From Paludibacter sp. (GTDB lineage Bacteria > Bacteroidota > Bacteroidia > Bacteroidales > Paludibacteraceae): a stretch of 64,000 nucleotides of DNA. Positions 27,241 to 36,350 of the stretch are shown one piece after another; positions within the stretch are counted from its first letter, which is position 1; every line of letters starts with the position of its first letter. The stretch lies in contig JAQVAV010000016.1 of assembly GCA_028690665.1 (NCBI GenBank), forward strand, positions 1 to 64,000, read 5' to 3'. Below the pieces are notes generated by a model, which saw only the letters and a program-made list of their open reading frames with translations, was not told the DNA's origin and made no database searches. Both the position numbers and the translations under genes were made by a program.

Positions 27241-27627
27241 TTAACGTTTCGAGAATTGGAATCTCTTGCGAGCTTTTGGACGTCCCGGTTTTTTACGTTC
27301 CACTTCACGCGGATCACGGGTCATAAATCCTTCAGCTTTCAATGCAGGTTTATCTTCCGGGTTAATTTTCACCAATGCGCGTGCAATAGCCAAACGCAAT
27401 GCTTCAGACTGACCTTTGAAACCGCCTCCATCAAGATTTACTTTGATGTCATATTTTTCAGCCACACCTAATTTGTTTAAAGGCTGTTTTACAACGTATT
27501 GCAAAAGAGGTGATGGGAAATATGTAACGAGATCACGTTTATTGATAGTGATTTTACCGTTTCCTTCGCTTACGAAAATGCGAGCCACAGCTGCTTTTCT
27601 TCTTCCTAAGGCATTTACTACTTCCAT
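27241..27627 (-). CDS. rpsI: 30S ribosomal protein S9
   Basis: 128 residues. MEVVNALGRRKAAVARIFVSEGNGKITINKR at the start, GGGFKGQSEALRLAIARAL in the middle and the terminal RKKPGRPKARKRFQFSKR are diagnostic; the C-terminal arginine tail reaches the ribosomal P site. The gene follows rplM by 5 bases, the conserved L13-S9 pair. Confidence 0.98.
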   Translation of the reverse strand: MEVVNALGRRKAAVARIFVSEGNGKITINKRDLVTYFPSPLLQYVVKQPLNKLGVAEKYDIKVNLDGGGFKGQSEALRLAIARALVKINPEDKPALKAEGFMTRDPREVERKKPGRPKARKRFQFSKR

Positions 27628-27632
27628 ATTGA

Positions 27633-28088
27633 TTATTTAAGTGTGTTTAAATCGATTTGTTTGGGTTGCTGAGCCTGCATGTTATGTTCCGGACCGGCAA
27701 AAACATACAGATTGCCTAAAAGTTTTGCTCCAAGTTTATTTTTTGGCAACATACCTTTTACTACTTTTTTCACCAATTTTTCAGGAGATTTCTCCATCAG
27801 TTTTTCAGGAGTAATTTCACGCTGGCCTCCGGGATAACCGGTATGGCTCAAATAAATGCGATCGGTCCATTTTGCACCTGTCAACTGAACTTTTTCTGCG
27901 TTCACAATAATCACATTGTCTCCGCAATCAACATGAGGGGTGAAATTAGGTTTGTATTTACCGCGCAAAAGTTTGGCAACTTTCGAACCCATACGTCCCA
28001 ATACCAAATCGGTAGCATCCACAACTACCCATTCTTTCTGCACTGTTGCTTTATTTGCAGAAATGGTTTTATAACTTAACGTATCCAC
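27633..28088 (-). CDS. rplM: 50S ribosomal protein L13
   Basis: 151 residues with a GTG start (GTGGATACG, MDTLSYKTIS). Signatures: WVVVDATDLVLGRMGSKVAKLLRGKYKPNFTPHVDCGDNVIIVNAEKV in outline and the late MLPKNKLGAKLLGNLYVFAGPEHNMQAQQP. First gene of the ribosomal operon, driven by the consensus promoter at 28231-28261, which leaves a leader of about 135 bases. Confidence 0.97.
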   Translation of the reverse strand: MDTLSYKTISANKATVQKEWVVVDATDLVLGRMGSKVAKLLRGKYKPNFTPHVDCGDNVIIVNAEKVQLTGAKWTDRIYLSHTGYPGGQREITPEKLMEKSPEKLVKKVVKGMLPKNKLGAKLLGNLYVFAGPEHNMQAQQPKQIDLNTLK

Positions 28089-28230
28089 TTTTAATAAAAA
28101 TGTTTTTGATTAATAAATTGTCGTTTTCAACCTGTTCTAATCTCTGCTTTTGAATGAGGCTAATCGGCACAAAAACAGGATATTTACATCAAGTATCACC
28201 CGACTATTACACTGGATAATAAACGGACTG

Positions 28231-28261
28231 CAAAAATACTCCTTTTATTTGGATTACCAAA
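28231..28261 (-). promoter_or_regulatory. consensus promoter of rplM-rpsI-rpsB-tsf
   Basis: On the minus strand TTTG (28261-28258), 19 bases, TATTTTTG (28238-28231): an exact TTTG-N19-TAnnTTTG promoter. The start of transcription would be near 28225, giving a leader of about 135 bases before the GTG of rplM. That is long for this phylum and may carry an autoregulatory structure. Confidence 0.75.
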
Positions 28262-28309
28262 CAGTTACAAAGAATATTTTTCAAACTTATAAAAAGCGAC
28301 AGAATTACT

Positions 28310-28317
28310 TATTTTTG
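28310..28317 (+). promoter_or_regulatory. -7 box for the glycosylase gene
   Basis: tatttttg matches TAnnTTTG, 68 bases before the ATG at 28386. It is divergent from the rplM promoter, about 50 bases away. Confidence 0.5.
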
Positions 28318-28385
28318 CACTTCATTTCTAGTGACAAACAGACATATAAAAAAACGAATAAATAACAACACGGAGTAAAAATATA

Positions 28386-28901
28386 ATGAAAATTAATGAG
28401 GATTTTTTCAAGCAAGATGCAATCACTGTGGCACGTGAACTTTTGGGAAAAGTCATTGTACGAACATGGGATGATGGTACGGAAAGCCAATATTTAGTAA
28501 CAGAAACTGAAGCTTATTATGGTGAAGAAGATTTAGCATGCCACGCAAGCAAAGGACGTACTCCGCGAACTGAAATAATGTATGCCGTTGGAGGGCATGT
28601 TTATGTATATCTGATTTACGGCATGTATTGGATGCTAAATTTCGTAACCGGAAGCAAGGATCACCCCGAAGCTGTTCTTATTCGTGGTATCAACCACATA
28701 AAAGGCTCAGGCAAAGTCGGTCGTGAACTAAAAATAGACAAATCTTTTTATGGAGAAAATCTGAATCTGTCCGCCAGATTGCGGATAGAAGCAGGAATAG
28801 CGGTAACTGACTTTGAAGTCGCTCCGCGCGTAGGAATAGATTATGCCGGAGAAATATGGAAAAACAAACCGTGGAGATTTATTGCAAAGTTCCTGCAATA
28901 A
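28386..28901 (+). CDS. alkyladenine (3-methyladenine) DNA glycosylase, Aag/MPG family
   Basis: 171 residues. It removes 3-methyladenine and related alkylated purines in base-excision repair. Family motifs: FFKQDAITVARELLGKVIVR at the start, the catalytic Glu in VTETEAYYGEEDLACHA, VGGHVYVYLIYGMYWMLNFVTG and the late APRVGIDYAGEIWKNKPWRF, including the conserved RVG/W-R-F end. It is slightly shorter than typical (about 190-200) but both ends are present. Monocistronic, divergent from the ribosomal operon. Confidence 0.93.
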   Translation: MKINEDFFKQDAITVARELLGKVIVRTWDDGTESQYLVTETEAYYGEEDLACHASKGRTPRTEIMYAVGGHVYVYLIYGMYWMLNFVTGSKDHPEAVLIRGINHIKGSGKVGRELKIDKSFYGENLNLSARLRIEAGIAVTDFEVAPRVGIDYAGEIWKNKPWRFIAKFLQ

Positions 28902-28937
28902 ATAAAAACAAGCTCATTAATCCTGCTAATGAACTTG
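28899..28937 (-). terminator. terminator of the antiporter-DUF3467 unit
   Basis: Stem caagctcatta/taatgaacttg with one mismatch; the minus strand continues TGTTTTTATTTATT. It lies 16 bases past the DUF3467 stop and also just after the convergent glycosylase stop, so it may serve both. Confidence 0.65.
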
Positions 28938-28952
28938 CTCTATACCATAAAA

Positions 28953-29261
28953 TCAGGCCTCTCCCCCACCAAATCCCATAGGAACCGGAGGAACGAAAGA
29001 ATTATCCGGGACTTTGATTTTCCCGTTTTGATTTTCAAATTTTGTAATATTTTCCTGCAATGCGAACAATAAACGCTTGGCATGTTCGGGAGTAAGTATT
29101 ATACGTGACTTCACATTGGCTTTAGGAGTTCCCGGCATCATGCGGATAAAATCCAACACGAACTCTGAGGTTGAATGAGAAATAATTGCAAGATTTGAAT
29201 AAATACCTTCAGCTACTTCGGCTGACAATTCGATGTTTAGTTTGTTTTCCTGTTGTTCCAT
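28953..29261 (-). CDS. DUF3467 family protein
   Basis: 102 residues. The pattern LNIELSAEVAEGIYSNLAIISHSTSEFVLDFIRMMPG followed by VKSRIILTPEHAKRLLFALQENI is that of the small conserved DUF3467 family, and the C-terminus is Pro/Gly rich. It has no signal peptide and no membrane segment. Biochemical function is unknown. It follows the antiporter gene by 41 bases on the same strand and shares its terminator, so it is likely co-transcribed. Confidence 0.85.
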   Translation of the reverse strand: MEQQENKLNIELSAEVAEGIYSNLAIISHSTSEFVLDFIRMMPGTPKANVKSRIILTPEHAKRLLFALQENITKFENQNGKIKVPDNSFVPPVPMGFGGGEA

Positions 29262-29302
29262 TACAAAAATATATTTTACTGTTTACTCACAAAATTACTA
29301 TT

Positions 29303-30556
29303 TTATTCAGTGGACTGATTATCTTCTTTCTTTTTTTCTTCACCCGATGCTTCTCCATTATCCTTTCTGATAGCATCTTCAATGGCGACTACAATACGCG
29401 GGGGCTTAGTCATCATACCAAACATCATAATTATTGCCGACAGTAAAATCACCTGTATAATTAAAGAATTATTTACAAAAGGAATCTGCATATCCGGATC
29501 TATTGATAAAAACAATAAAATGGTGATAAGTCCCCGGGGTGCCACAAACAACAAAGTCCTGACAGGCATACGGGAAGCCTTAAGTTGCAGATACCTGACA
29601 ACATAAATTAAGATAACAATACCTACTGCCCAAAATATCGTCGAAGGATTCAATATTTCTGATGTTTTTAACAAGTATCCAAATAAAAGAAAAAACATAG
29701 CCCGCACAAGAAAAGCTGCTTCACCAGTCAGTTCTTTAAATTTTTTGGTTTCTATTTTCAATAATTCAGGTTTAAGGCGCTGCATCGATTTAAATTTTGA
29801 GAATCTGTCGAGATTTCCCAAAAATAAGCCAAACAGCAGAATAAAAACCAATGATGGCAAATGATATACCTTTGATACTGTGTAAATTAATATTACCAAC
29901 GAAATGATAGGCATAAATTTAATATGATGCTCTATTTTTCGAAGCAAAATAGCCAACGCAATTGAAGCTCCAAAAGAAATTACAATTTCCAGAATAAAAT
30001 TGAATCCGAAGTTGGCAAAAGTTCTGAATCCAAAACTCGAATTAAGGGTTACAAAATTGAAAAAAATTACACCAATAATATCAGACAAGCTACTCTCATA
30101 AATAACAAACTCCCGGCAAGTCTTATTCAAATGTCTCACAGTAGGGATCGCGATCGCACTACTAATCACACTGAACGGGATTGCATTCGCTAAAGAATCC
30201 TTATAAGAATATCCGCTAAAATACTGAAAGACAAAAGCCAGCAAAAAAGAAATTATCAGTAAAGGGAACAGAGCTCCCAAAAAAGATTTTGCAATAAGGC
30301 CTGTTTTCGACCGGCTCAGTTCCAATTCAAGTGAACCTTCAAGTACAATCAAAATCAACCCGACAGTTCCTAAAATTGGTAGTACACCAGAGAAATCAGG
30401 GAGGTCAATTCCGAAAAAATTAGTTGCCTGCCTTAACAACCAGCCTAACAGCAATAATAATATTACGGATGGAATTCTTGTCTTCGACGCTGACAAATCA
30501 AAAAAATAAGCCAGAAGCAACAATATGCAAAGGGTTATTATTATACCTGAAGTCAT
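29303..30556 (-). CDS. cation:proton antiporter (CPA family)
   Basis: 417 residues with 11-12 hydrophobic helices. SKTRIPSVILLLLLGWLLRQATNFFGIDLP at the front and LILIVLEGSLELELS resemble Na+/H+ exchanger family proteins. FVIYESSLSDIIGVIFFN holds the conserved Asp of the ion path, and the end has VAPRGLITILLFLSI. The cytoplasmic C-terminus is short and charged (KDNGEASGEEKKKEDN) and lacks a TrkA-N domain. It exchanges Na+ or K+ for protons across the inner membrane. Ion specificity cannot be read. Confidence 0.88.
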   Translation of the reverse strand: MTSGIIITLCILLLLAYFFDLSASKTRIPSVILLLLLGWLLRQATNFFGIDLPDFSGVLPILGTVGLILIVLEGSLELELSRSKTGLIAKSFLGALFPLLIISFLLAFVFQYFSGYSYKDSLANAIPFSVISSAIAIPTVRHLNKTCREFVIYESSLSDIIGVIFFNFVTLNSSFGFRTFANFGFNFILEIVISFGASIALAILLRKIEHHIKFMPIISLVILIYTVSKVYHLPSLVFILLFGLFLGNLDRFSKFKSMQRLKPELLKIETKKFKELTGEAAFLVRAMFFLLFGYLLKTSEILNPSTIFWAVGIVILIYVVRYLQLKASRMPVRTLLFVAPRGLITILLFLSIDPDMQIPFVNNSLIIQVILLSAIIMMFGMMTKPPRIVVAIEDAIRKDNGEASGEEKKKEDNQSTE

Positions 30557-30929
30557 ATTAAAAACATTTAAGATTACGAAATAAGAATCTTTAAATAATA
30601 TACTTTTAAAACAGCCGTAAAAAAAGAATTGTTTAAGCAGACATTTTCATTGTACAAAGCTACAAAAAATTTAATTTTTAATATTCCATTTATATTTTTT
30701 ATTGATCTTTGTAAGTAGAGATCTAAAGTTGCAAAATCCAGACAGATGTAACAGGAAAAAGACAAGAGGACAATATGCTAGTGAATCAATGTGTCAATAT
30801 GACAATTCCGAAAAATCGGAACAAGTTGTACTAATAAACGTCATGAACTGATAAACATTATGAATTATGAGCTCCATGAACTAATTAACTCGCTGAACAA
30901 ATAGACCTCAAACAAGGAACAAATTTACT
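30557..30929. other. intergenic region, no gene found
   Basis: 373 AT-rich bases between tdh and the antiporter gene. It contains a small hairpin ttccgaaaaatcggaa (around 30806-30821) and runs of direct-repeat-like text around atgaactgataaacattatgaa. The 63-codon minus ORF here (30574-30765) has no conserved look. No RNA gene is recognised. Confidence 0.5.
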
Positions 30930-31955
30930 TTACTCCCAATTCAGAATAACTTTTCCGCATTCTCCACTTTCCATCACATCAAAACCCTTTTGAAATTCAT
31001 TAATACTAAAACGATGTGTAATTACGGGTGATAAATCAAGGCCGGTAATAAGCATTTGTTCCATTTGATACCAGGTCTCCCACATTTCTCGGCCATAAAT
31101 TCCTTTCAAGGTCAACGCTTTAAATATTATTTTATCCCACTCTACAGTCGTTGTATTCGGCAAAATGCCCAGTAAAGCTATTTTTGAACCGTTATACATA
31201 TTATCAATCATACTTTCAAACGCTTTTGGCGATCCCGACATTTCAAGTCCGATATCAAAACCTCTTAAGCGAAGGTCTTTTAAAGCTGCCTCAATCGTCT
31301 CTCCCTTCGATGGATTAACGGTTATAGTAGCTCCCATTTTTTTTGCAATTTTGAGTCGATAATCACTTAAGTCACTTACCACAATATAGCGGGCTCCTGC
31401 AAAACGACAAATAGCAGTAGCCATTGACCCGATCAATCCAGCTCCGGTAATAAGCACATCTTCTCCAATCAAAGGAAAAGACAATGCAGTATGCGTTGCA
31501 TTACCAAAAGGATCCATAATAGCAGCCATATCATTTGTAATACGATGATCGAGTTTCACAACATTTTGAGCTGGCAGCGAAAGATACTCGGCAAAAGCAC
31601 CATCCCGGTTCACTCCTACGCCGACTGAATTTTCACACACATGAAGCTTTCCCCGACGGCAATTACGGCAATGCCCGCAAGCAATATGTCCTTCGCCTGT
31701 AACCCGGTCGCCAATCTGAATATTCCGGACACCCCGCCCTTTTTCAACAATCTCTCCGACGTATTCGTGCCCTATCACCATAGGAGTTTTTATGGTTCGC
31801 TGCGACCACTCATCCCATTTATAAATGTGTAAATCCGTTCCGCATATAGCTGTTTTTTTTATTTTTATCAAAACATCATTTACACCAATATGGGGTACCG
31901 GAACATCTGTCATCCAGATTCCTTTCTCCGGACGAAGTTTTACAAGTGCTTTCAT
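30930..31955 (-). CDS. tdh: L-threonine 3-dehydrogenase
   Basis: 341 residues, zinc-dependent MDR family. It oxidises threonine to 2-amino-3-ketobutyrate with NAD. Catalytic zinc ligands are in [17 protein letters not shown] and GHEYVGEI. The structural zinc cysteines are in [15 protein letters not shown]. The NAD fold is at [25 protein letters not shown] is typical of Tdh rather than other alcohol dehydrogenases. The kbl gene lies 163 bases upstream on the same strand, completing the threonine-to-glycine route. Confidence 0.96.
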   Translation of the reverse strand: MKALVKLRPEKGIWMTDVPVPHIGVNDVLIKIKKTAICGTDLHIYKWDEWSQRTIKTPMVIGHEYVGEIVEKGRGVRNIQIGDRVTGEGHIACGHCRNCRRGKLHVCENSVGVGVNRDGAFAEYLSLPAQNVVKLDHRITNDMAAIMDPFGNATHTALSFPLIGEDVLITGAGLIGSMATAICRFAGARYIVVSDLSDYRLKIAKKMGATITVNPSKGETIEAALKDLRLRGFDIGLEMSGSPKAFESMIDNMYNGSKIALLGILPNTTTVEWDKIIFKALTLKGIYGREMWETWYQMEQMLITGLDLSPVITHRFSINEFQKGFDVMESGECGKVILNWE

Positions 31956-32118
31956 GCGAGAAGATTTTTAAGTTTATTTATCGGTTTTTCGTCTAATGGT
32001 TATTCGTTTATAAAGTTCATACAGTTGAGAAGGATCAAAAACCACTCATCATCAATCACTTATTTCACCTTACAAACTACAGGTTATCAGCCTGCTTATA
32101 ATTACAAAATTCTCATTA

Positions 32119-33306
32119 TTAAATCACAGCCAATTCTTTCCCAACTTTTTCAAAAGCAGAAATACAACGATCAAGGTGTTCTTTTTCATGAGCAGCAGAA
32201 AGTTGCACCCTGATTCGGGCCTGCCCTTTTGGTACAACCGGATAATAAAACCCGGTAACATAAATCCCCTCATCAAGTAAACGGACTGCCATTTCCTGCG
32301 ATAATTTGGCGTCGTACAACATGACCGCACAAATAGCCGATTGCGTGGGTTTTATATCAAATCCGGCCTGTTGCATTTTATTTACAAAATATTGGGTATT
32401 TTCATGCAGTTTATCTTGTAATTCATTCGTTTCCGACATCATTTCAAACATCTTGATACCGGCTGCTGCCACCATAGGGGGAATAGAATTTGAAAACAAA
32501 TAAGGCCGCGAACGTTGACGAAGCAAATCGACAATTTCTTTTTTACCTGTAGTAAATCCGCCTATGGCACCGCCGAAAGCTTTTCCTAAAGTACCGGTAA
32601 TAATTTCAACGCGGCCTCTCAGGTTGTACAATTCCGTAACACCACGTCCGGTATTTCCGACAACACCAGCTGAATGAGATTCATCAATCATAACCATGGC
32701 ATCATATTTATCAGCCAGCTCATAAATCTTATCCAACGGAGCCACATTACCATCCATGGAAAAAACACCATCCGTCACAATCAAACGAAAACGTGTCGAT
32801 TGTGCTTTTTGTAATTGTAATTCCAAATCCGCCATATCCGCATTAGCATATCTGAACCGTTGCGCTTTCGACAAACGAACACCATCAATAATAGAGGCAT
32901 GGTTTAAAGCATCCGAGATAATAGCATCTGCCTCCGTCAGCAAAGGCTCAAAAACACCACCGTTTGCATCAAAGCAAGCAGCATATAAGATGGCATCCTC
33001 AGTACCGAAAAAATCCGAAATTTTCTTTTCAAGTTCTTTGTGTAAATCCTGAGTTCCACAAATAAACCGGACAGACGACATGCCATAACCATGCGAGTCG
33101 ATAGCGGCTTTGGCAGCATCCTTCAAAGCTGGGTGATTAGAGAGTCCCAGATAATTATTTGCACAAAAATTCAAGACGTCACGACCATCTGCTATTTTTA
33201 TTTCAACGCCTTGGGCTGAAATAATTACCCGTTCATTTTTGTACAAACCGGCATCCGAGATTTCCTGTATAACATTCTGAAGAAATAATTTATAATTTTG
33301 ATACAT
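32119..33306 (-). CDS. kbl: glycine C-acetyltransferase (2-amino-3-ketobutyrate CoA ligase)
   Basis: 395 residues, PLP alpha-oxoamine synthase. It splits 2-amino-3-ketobutyrate with CoA into glycine and acetyl-CoA. Motifs: NFCANNYLGLSNHP, SHGYGMSSVRFICGTQDLHKELE, DGVFSMDGNVAPLD, MIDESHSAGVVGNTGRG and the PLP lysine in ITGTLGKAFGGAIGG. It lies upstream of tdh in the same direction, giving a two-gene catabolic unit. Confidence 0.96.
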   Translation of the reverse strand: MYQNYKLFLQNVIQEISDAGLYKNERVIISAQGVEIKIADGRDVLNFCANNYLGLSNHPALKDAAKAAIDSHGYGMSSVRFICGTQDLHKELEKKISDFFGTEDAILYAACFDANGGVFEPLLTEADAIISDALNHASIIDGVRLSKAQRFRYANADMADLELQLQKAQSTRFRLIVTDGVFSMDGNVAPLDKIYELADKYDAMVMIDESHSAGVVGNTGRGVTELYNLRGRVEIITGTLGKAFGGAIGGFTTGKKEIVDLLRQRSRPYLFSNSIPPMVAAAGIKMFEMMSETNELQDKLHENTQYFVNKMQQAGFDIKPTQSAICAVMLYDAKLSQEMAVRLLDEGIYVTGFYYPVVPKGQARIRVQLSAAHEKEHLDRCISAFEKVGKELAVI

Positions 33307-33520
33307 AACAGTATATTTTAAATATATTGGGAGTCCAACAGTTAATTTCGAATTAATAATTTACAAAACAAATATAAGCAATAAAATAAATATTTATTCA
33401 TTTAAAACTCATTTTTCAATGAACTTATCTTGACTTTTAAATCAAGGCAGAATTAATGAGTATAATATTCCCTTTTCAGACAGAAAATACAGAAAATACA
33501 GATTTTATTCTCTACAGATT

Positions 33521-33560
33521 TCTGTAATCCTGATTCTATCGAGGAATCTTTTGTCTTATT
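33521..33560. repeat. intergenic repeat copy A
   Basis: tctgtaatcctgattctatc then gaggaatctt is closely similar to the intergenic stretch at 38292-38330. It lies in a 371-base gap (33307-33677) that otherwise holds only AT-rich sequence and the terminator below. The pattern resembles the short GTCATTCC...GGAATCT intergenic repeats scattered in many Bacteroidota genomes, as I recall them. Confidence 0.5.
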
Positions 33561-33611
33561 TTTCTAATCTTTATTGAAACAAAGAATTATTACGAAAAGT
33601 CAAGACGACTT

Positions 33612-33651
33612 CAATATAAAAAACGCTTCATTCCAAATTTGGAATGAAGCG
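33612..33651 (-). terminator. intrinsic terminator of the DUF4395 gene
   Basis: A 14-bp perfect palindromic stem around gcttcattccaaatttggaa, followed on the minus strand by TTTTTTATATTG, 27 bases past the stop. Confidence 0.85.
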
Positions 33652-33677
33652 CCAGCAACATTATCAGACTTTATCGG

Positions 33678-34133
33678 TTAGCTCTGCGATACTTCTCTGT
33701 TAGTTAGTTTATAAACAAATGGATAAACCTGACAAGCAACACAAAAGCCGAAAACAGCTTCGAGAAAAGCGCATATTCCAAAAACAACTGTTATCCCCAA
33801 AGCGACGTCCAAAAATCCGATAGAACTAAACAACATAATTCCTGCACTAAATACAACACCTATACGGGCAGCAAAAATCTTAGGACCGGCATTGATTGTT
33901 TTTTTCTCAAATTTTAAAATCTTCAGCAGGCTACGCGACAAAAATGCAAGCGGACTGTACAATGCCAAACCGGCTCCTCTTAAAATAAAATCGGCCAACA
34001 AAAAAATTGCAGGAACAACGTTTTGTGTAACGACAAAAACTATTAATAATCCTACTGTGAAAAAAGCTGTCAGACGAGCGACGTTTTCGTCTGTTTTTTT
34101 ATTTGAAATCGGGCAAAAAATATTGGTATTCAT
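33678..34133 (-). CDS. DUF4395 family membrane protein
   Basis: 151 residues with four hydrophobic segments. The N-terminal FCPISNKKTDENVARLTAFF and the C-terminal FGFCVACQVYPFVYKL carry the two conserved Cys-containing motifs of DUF4395, often found next to thioredoxin-like or sulfur-transfer proteins. No such neighbour is here. Inner membrane; function unknown. Monocistronic, with its own terminator. Confidence 0.85.
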   Translation of the reverse strand: MNTNIFCPISNKKTDENVARLTAFFTVGLLIVFVVTQNVVPAIFLLADFILRGAGLALYSPLAFLSRSLLKILKFEKKTINAGPKIFAARIGVVFSAGIMLFSSIGFLDVALGITVVFGICAFLEAVFGFCVACQVYPFVYKLTNREVSQS

Positions 34134-34274
34134 AACTATCTGATTTTTATTGATTCATATTACAAAAGTAATCCATGAAAATCTGTAGACAAATACCATT
34201 AGTCGTGTATTTTCATACCATCATTGTGGTACGAAAAAGAACGTCTCAATATTCTTTATAAAACTTAGTTGCTC

Positions 34275-35015
34275 TTAATTCAATATTTTTTCAAATTTTC
34301 TGACAATGATTCCATTACCTGTAAATATTTGAAGTAAATAGGTTCCTGCCTTAAATGAGGTCACAGATATTCTGTTCCCTGACGCCGATTTTAAAGTTTT
34401 TCCGTTCAAATTAAGAACAGATACCTTCCTGATACCGAACCCAGTAACATAGATCTCGGTAACAACCGGATTCGGATATACCTTATACAAAATTTCTCCA
34501 TAAATATTAGTAACAGCTGTGTTGTCCGGAATCCATGACATAGAAACTGCAGTAAATGACGGCAAAACATCCGTTGGATTTAACGAAGAAACTGTAGTTC
34601 CTTTTGTAAACGGGAAAGAAGCATTTTTCCCGGAAAAATCATCGTCGGTAAGTTGCATTTGCAGAACATAATCACCATCTGAGACAAGTGATCCATTCAC
34701 GTCTCTTCCATTCCATGAACAAGTACGTGTTGTATGCGACGTTCTGGTCGCTCCCGTAATGGCGTCTGTTTTATCCCCGCCTGAGGCCTGATTCCATAAA
34801 TCCAACCATTCACTCCTTATCGTACCATACTCAAGAAGCGTTTTTATAAATTTACCATTAGAATCTTCAACCCATACAGCCATAACATGGCTTGGTGCAT
34901 AATATCCTATTCCCGTTGCAGCTGTACTAACTGAAACATTTAGCTCCCCATTCGTTTGAGCCGATAATGTCAACATTACAAATAAAAAAATTGACACAAA
35001 AGTAACTTTACGCAT
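34275..35015 (-). CDS. secreted DUF2271 protein with T9SS sorting domain
   Basis: 246 residues. Signal peptide MRKVTFVSIFLFVMLTLSAQ, then DUF2271 (about 22-160): HVMAVWVEDSNGKFIKTL, WLDLWNQASGGDKTDAITGATRTSH and SDGDYVLQMQLTDDD. The last 75 residues (YKVYPNPVVTEIYVTG, VSVLNLNGKTLKSASG, FKAGTYLLQIFTGNG) are a T9SS type A sorting domain. DUF2271 proteins often accompany periplasmic FMN-dependent systems, but here the protein is sent to the surface. It is a tandem paralogue of the gene at 35197-35994, with a terminator between them. Confidence 0.85.
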   Translation of the reverse strand: MRKVTFVSIFLFVMLTLSAQTNGELNVSVSTAATGIGYYAPSHVMAVWVEDSNGKFIKTLLEYGTIRSEWLDLWNQASGGDKTDAITGATRTSHTTRTCSWNGRDVNGSLVSDGDYVLQMQLTDDDFSGKNASFPFTKGTTVSSLNPTDVLPSFTAVSMSWIPDNTAVTNIYGEILYKVYPNPVVTEIYVTGFGIRKVSVLNLNGKTLKSASGNRISVTSFKAGTYLLQIFTGNGIIVRKFEKILN

Positions 35016-35134
35016 AATATAAAATCATTACAAAATTTATTGAATTATAAATTTATAATAAAATCTACTTATAAAAGTTCTTCTCTGAACCATATTTCAA
35101 GGTTTATGTATTATATTATAGGTAGAAACTCATA

Positions 35135-35173
35135 TCACAAAAAATCCTCCCAATCAATTAATCGGGAGGATTT
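35135..35173 (-). terminator. terminator between the two DUF2271 genes
   Basis: A 10-bp perfect stem aaatcctccc/gggaggattt with a 12-base loop; the minus strand continues TTTTTTGTG. It starts 24 bases past the stop of the upstream paralogue. A 16-bp AT palindrome (attataaatttataat, 35044-35059) lies between it and the next gene. Confidence 0.85.
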
Positions 35174-35196
35174 CAATATCAATTTCAAAACGTATA

Positions 35197-35994
35197 TTAT
35201 TGCTTTTGGAACTTTTTCATAATCATTCCGGCCGGAGTCGTCATCCGTACAAAATAAGTTCCTCCTGATAAATCACTTACATCAATATGTTGATTTTTCG
35301 TCGTTAATAACAACTTACCATTCAAATCAATCAGTTCAATTTTTTCAATGCCATAACCACTTGCATAAACATAAGATTGTGCCGGATTGGGGTATAATTT
35401 ATAAGCCGGATTATCGCTGATATTTTTTACTGCTGTTGAATTTGGAACCCAACTTATAGTTATGTTACTAAATCCGGTTACATTCGAAGGGGTTATGGTT
35501 TGCGCTGTAGTACCTTTTGTAAAAGTAGCACTTGTATATCCTCTGTTACCCGTTGTCATCTCAAAGTCTACCTTATAATCGCCATCTGGAACTGAAGACA
35601 AACTTACCGTTTTGCCCCAATAAACCACCTGATTGACCAACAGACTTGAAGCTGTGGCTCCGGTAATGGCATCTGCATCCGCTTTTACAACCGTTTTCCG
35701 GGTAGTAGACGATGGCCAGCTCGATCCGATCAAAGACCACCATGTGCTCATTTTCTGAGCTGAGCTATGTCCATTGTTAGTCCGGTATAGCAGCGTATTA
35801 ACCAACTCCCCGCCAGAGTTAGTGATATACACGGCAACAGCATTTTTGGGAGAATAACCTCCACCGGCGTTAGTTGTAGAAAAAGTCACAGTTAATGTTC
35901 CACCTGTAGTTTGAATTTCTTCCGGACTATTTTCCTGTGCCAATGCAAAAAGACCGAAAAATCCGGCAATCATCAACGTAAAAAATTTTTTCAT
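35197..35994 (-). CDS. secreted DUF2271 protein with T9SS sorting domain (paralogue)
   Basis: 265 residues, same layout as its downstream neighbour. Signal peptide MKKFFTLMIAGFFGLFALAQ; DUF2271 core with NAVAVYITNSGGELVNTLLY, ADAITGATASS and VPDGDYKVDFEMTTGNRG; T9SS sorting domain YKLYPNPAQSYVYASGYG, IELIDLNGKLLLTT, SGGTYFVRM. Both proteins keep the D-A-I-T-G-A-T motif and the N-P-V/A-x-x turn before the sorting domain. Surface exposed; ligand unknown. The 206-base 5' region plus the lptB leader (35995-36350) holds no other gene. Confidence 0.85.
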   Translation of the reverse strand: MKKFFTLMIAGFFGLFALAQENSPEEIQTTGGTLTVTFSTTNAGGGYSPKNAVAVYITNSGGELVNTLLYRTNNGHSSAQKMSTWWSLIGSSWPSSTTRKTVVKADADAITGATASSLLVNQVVYWGKTVSLSSVPDGDYKVDFEMTTGNRGYTSATFTKGTTAQTITPSNVTGFSNITISWVPNSTAVKNISDNPAYKLYPNPAQSYVYASGYGIEKIELIDLNGKLLLTTKNQHIDVSDLSGGTYFVRMTTPAGMIMKKFQKQ

Positions 35995-36321
35995 GCAATT
36001 CGTTTTTTAATTATAATACAAATTCTATAACTTATATAGGATTCAAAAATAAAACATATATTTTATATAAAACTCCACTTCAATATTTTTTAAATAATCA
36101 TCCAATATATTACGGTTTATATAAGTTTGAGAAATAACTATATAGCTTCACATAGTTTTTTTTGTTGTTACCCTGTTTAAACAGGCAGACATAGCTACAA
36201 ATGTTTAAAATATTCACTTTAGAGAATGCAGACATTATTTCCAATAGAAAACAAATTGCAGCGCTTTTTGTTCCACCCAAAGAGCGTCTAAAATCTTTTT
36301 TATTATTTCGTTATAAAAATG

Positions 36322-36329
36322 TATTTTTG
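36322..36329 (+). promoter_or_regulatory. -7 box for lptB
   Basis: tatttttg matches TAnnTTTG, 21 bases before the ATG at 36351 and inside the longer ORF of the track, supporting the shorter start. Confidence 0.5.
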
Positions 36330-36350
36330 TCATTCCAAAAATTAAGACAG

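Noticed and set aside
30574-30765. 63-residue minus ORF between tdh and the antiporter
   Set aside because: No motif and composition of intergenic DNA.
36201-36350. 50-residue N-terminal extension of LptB
   Set aside because: A promoter-like box and the conserved LptB start at 36351 lie inside it; the extension has no family match.
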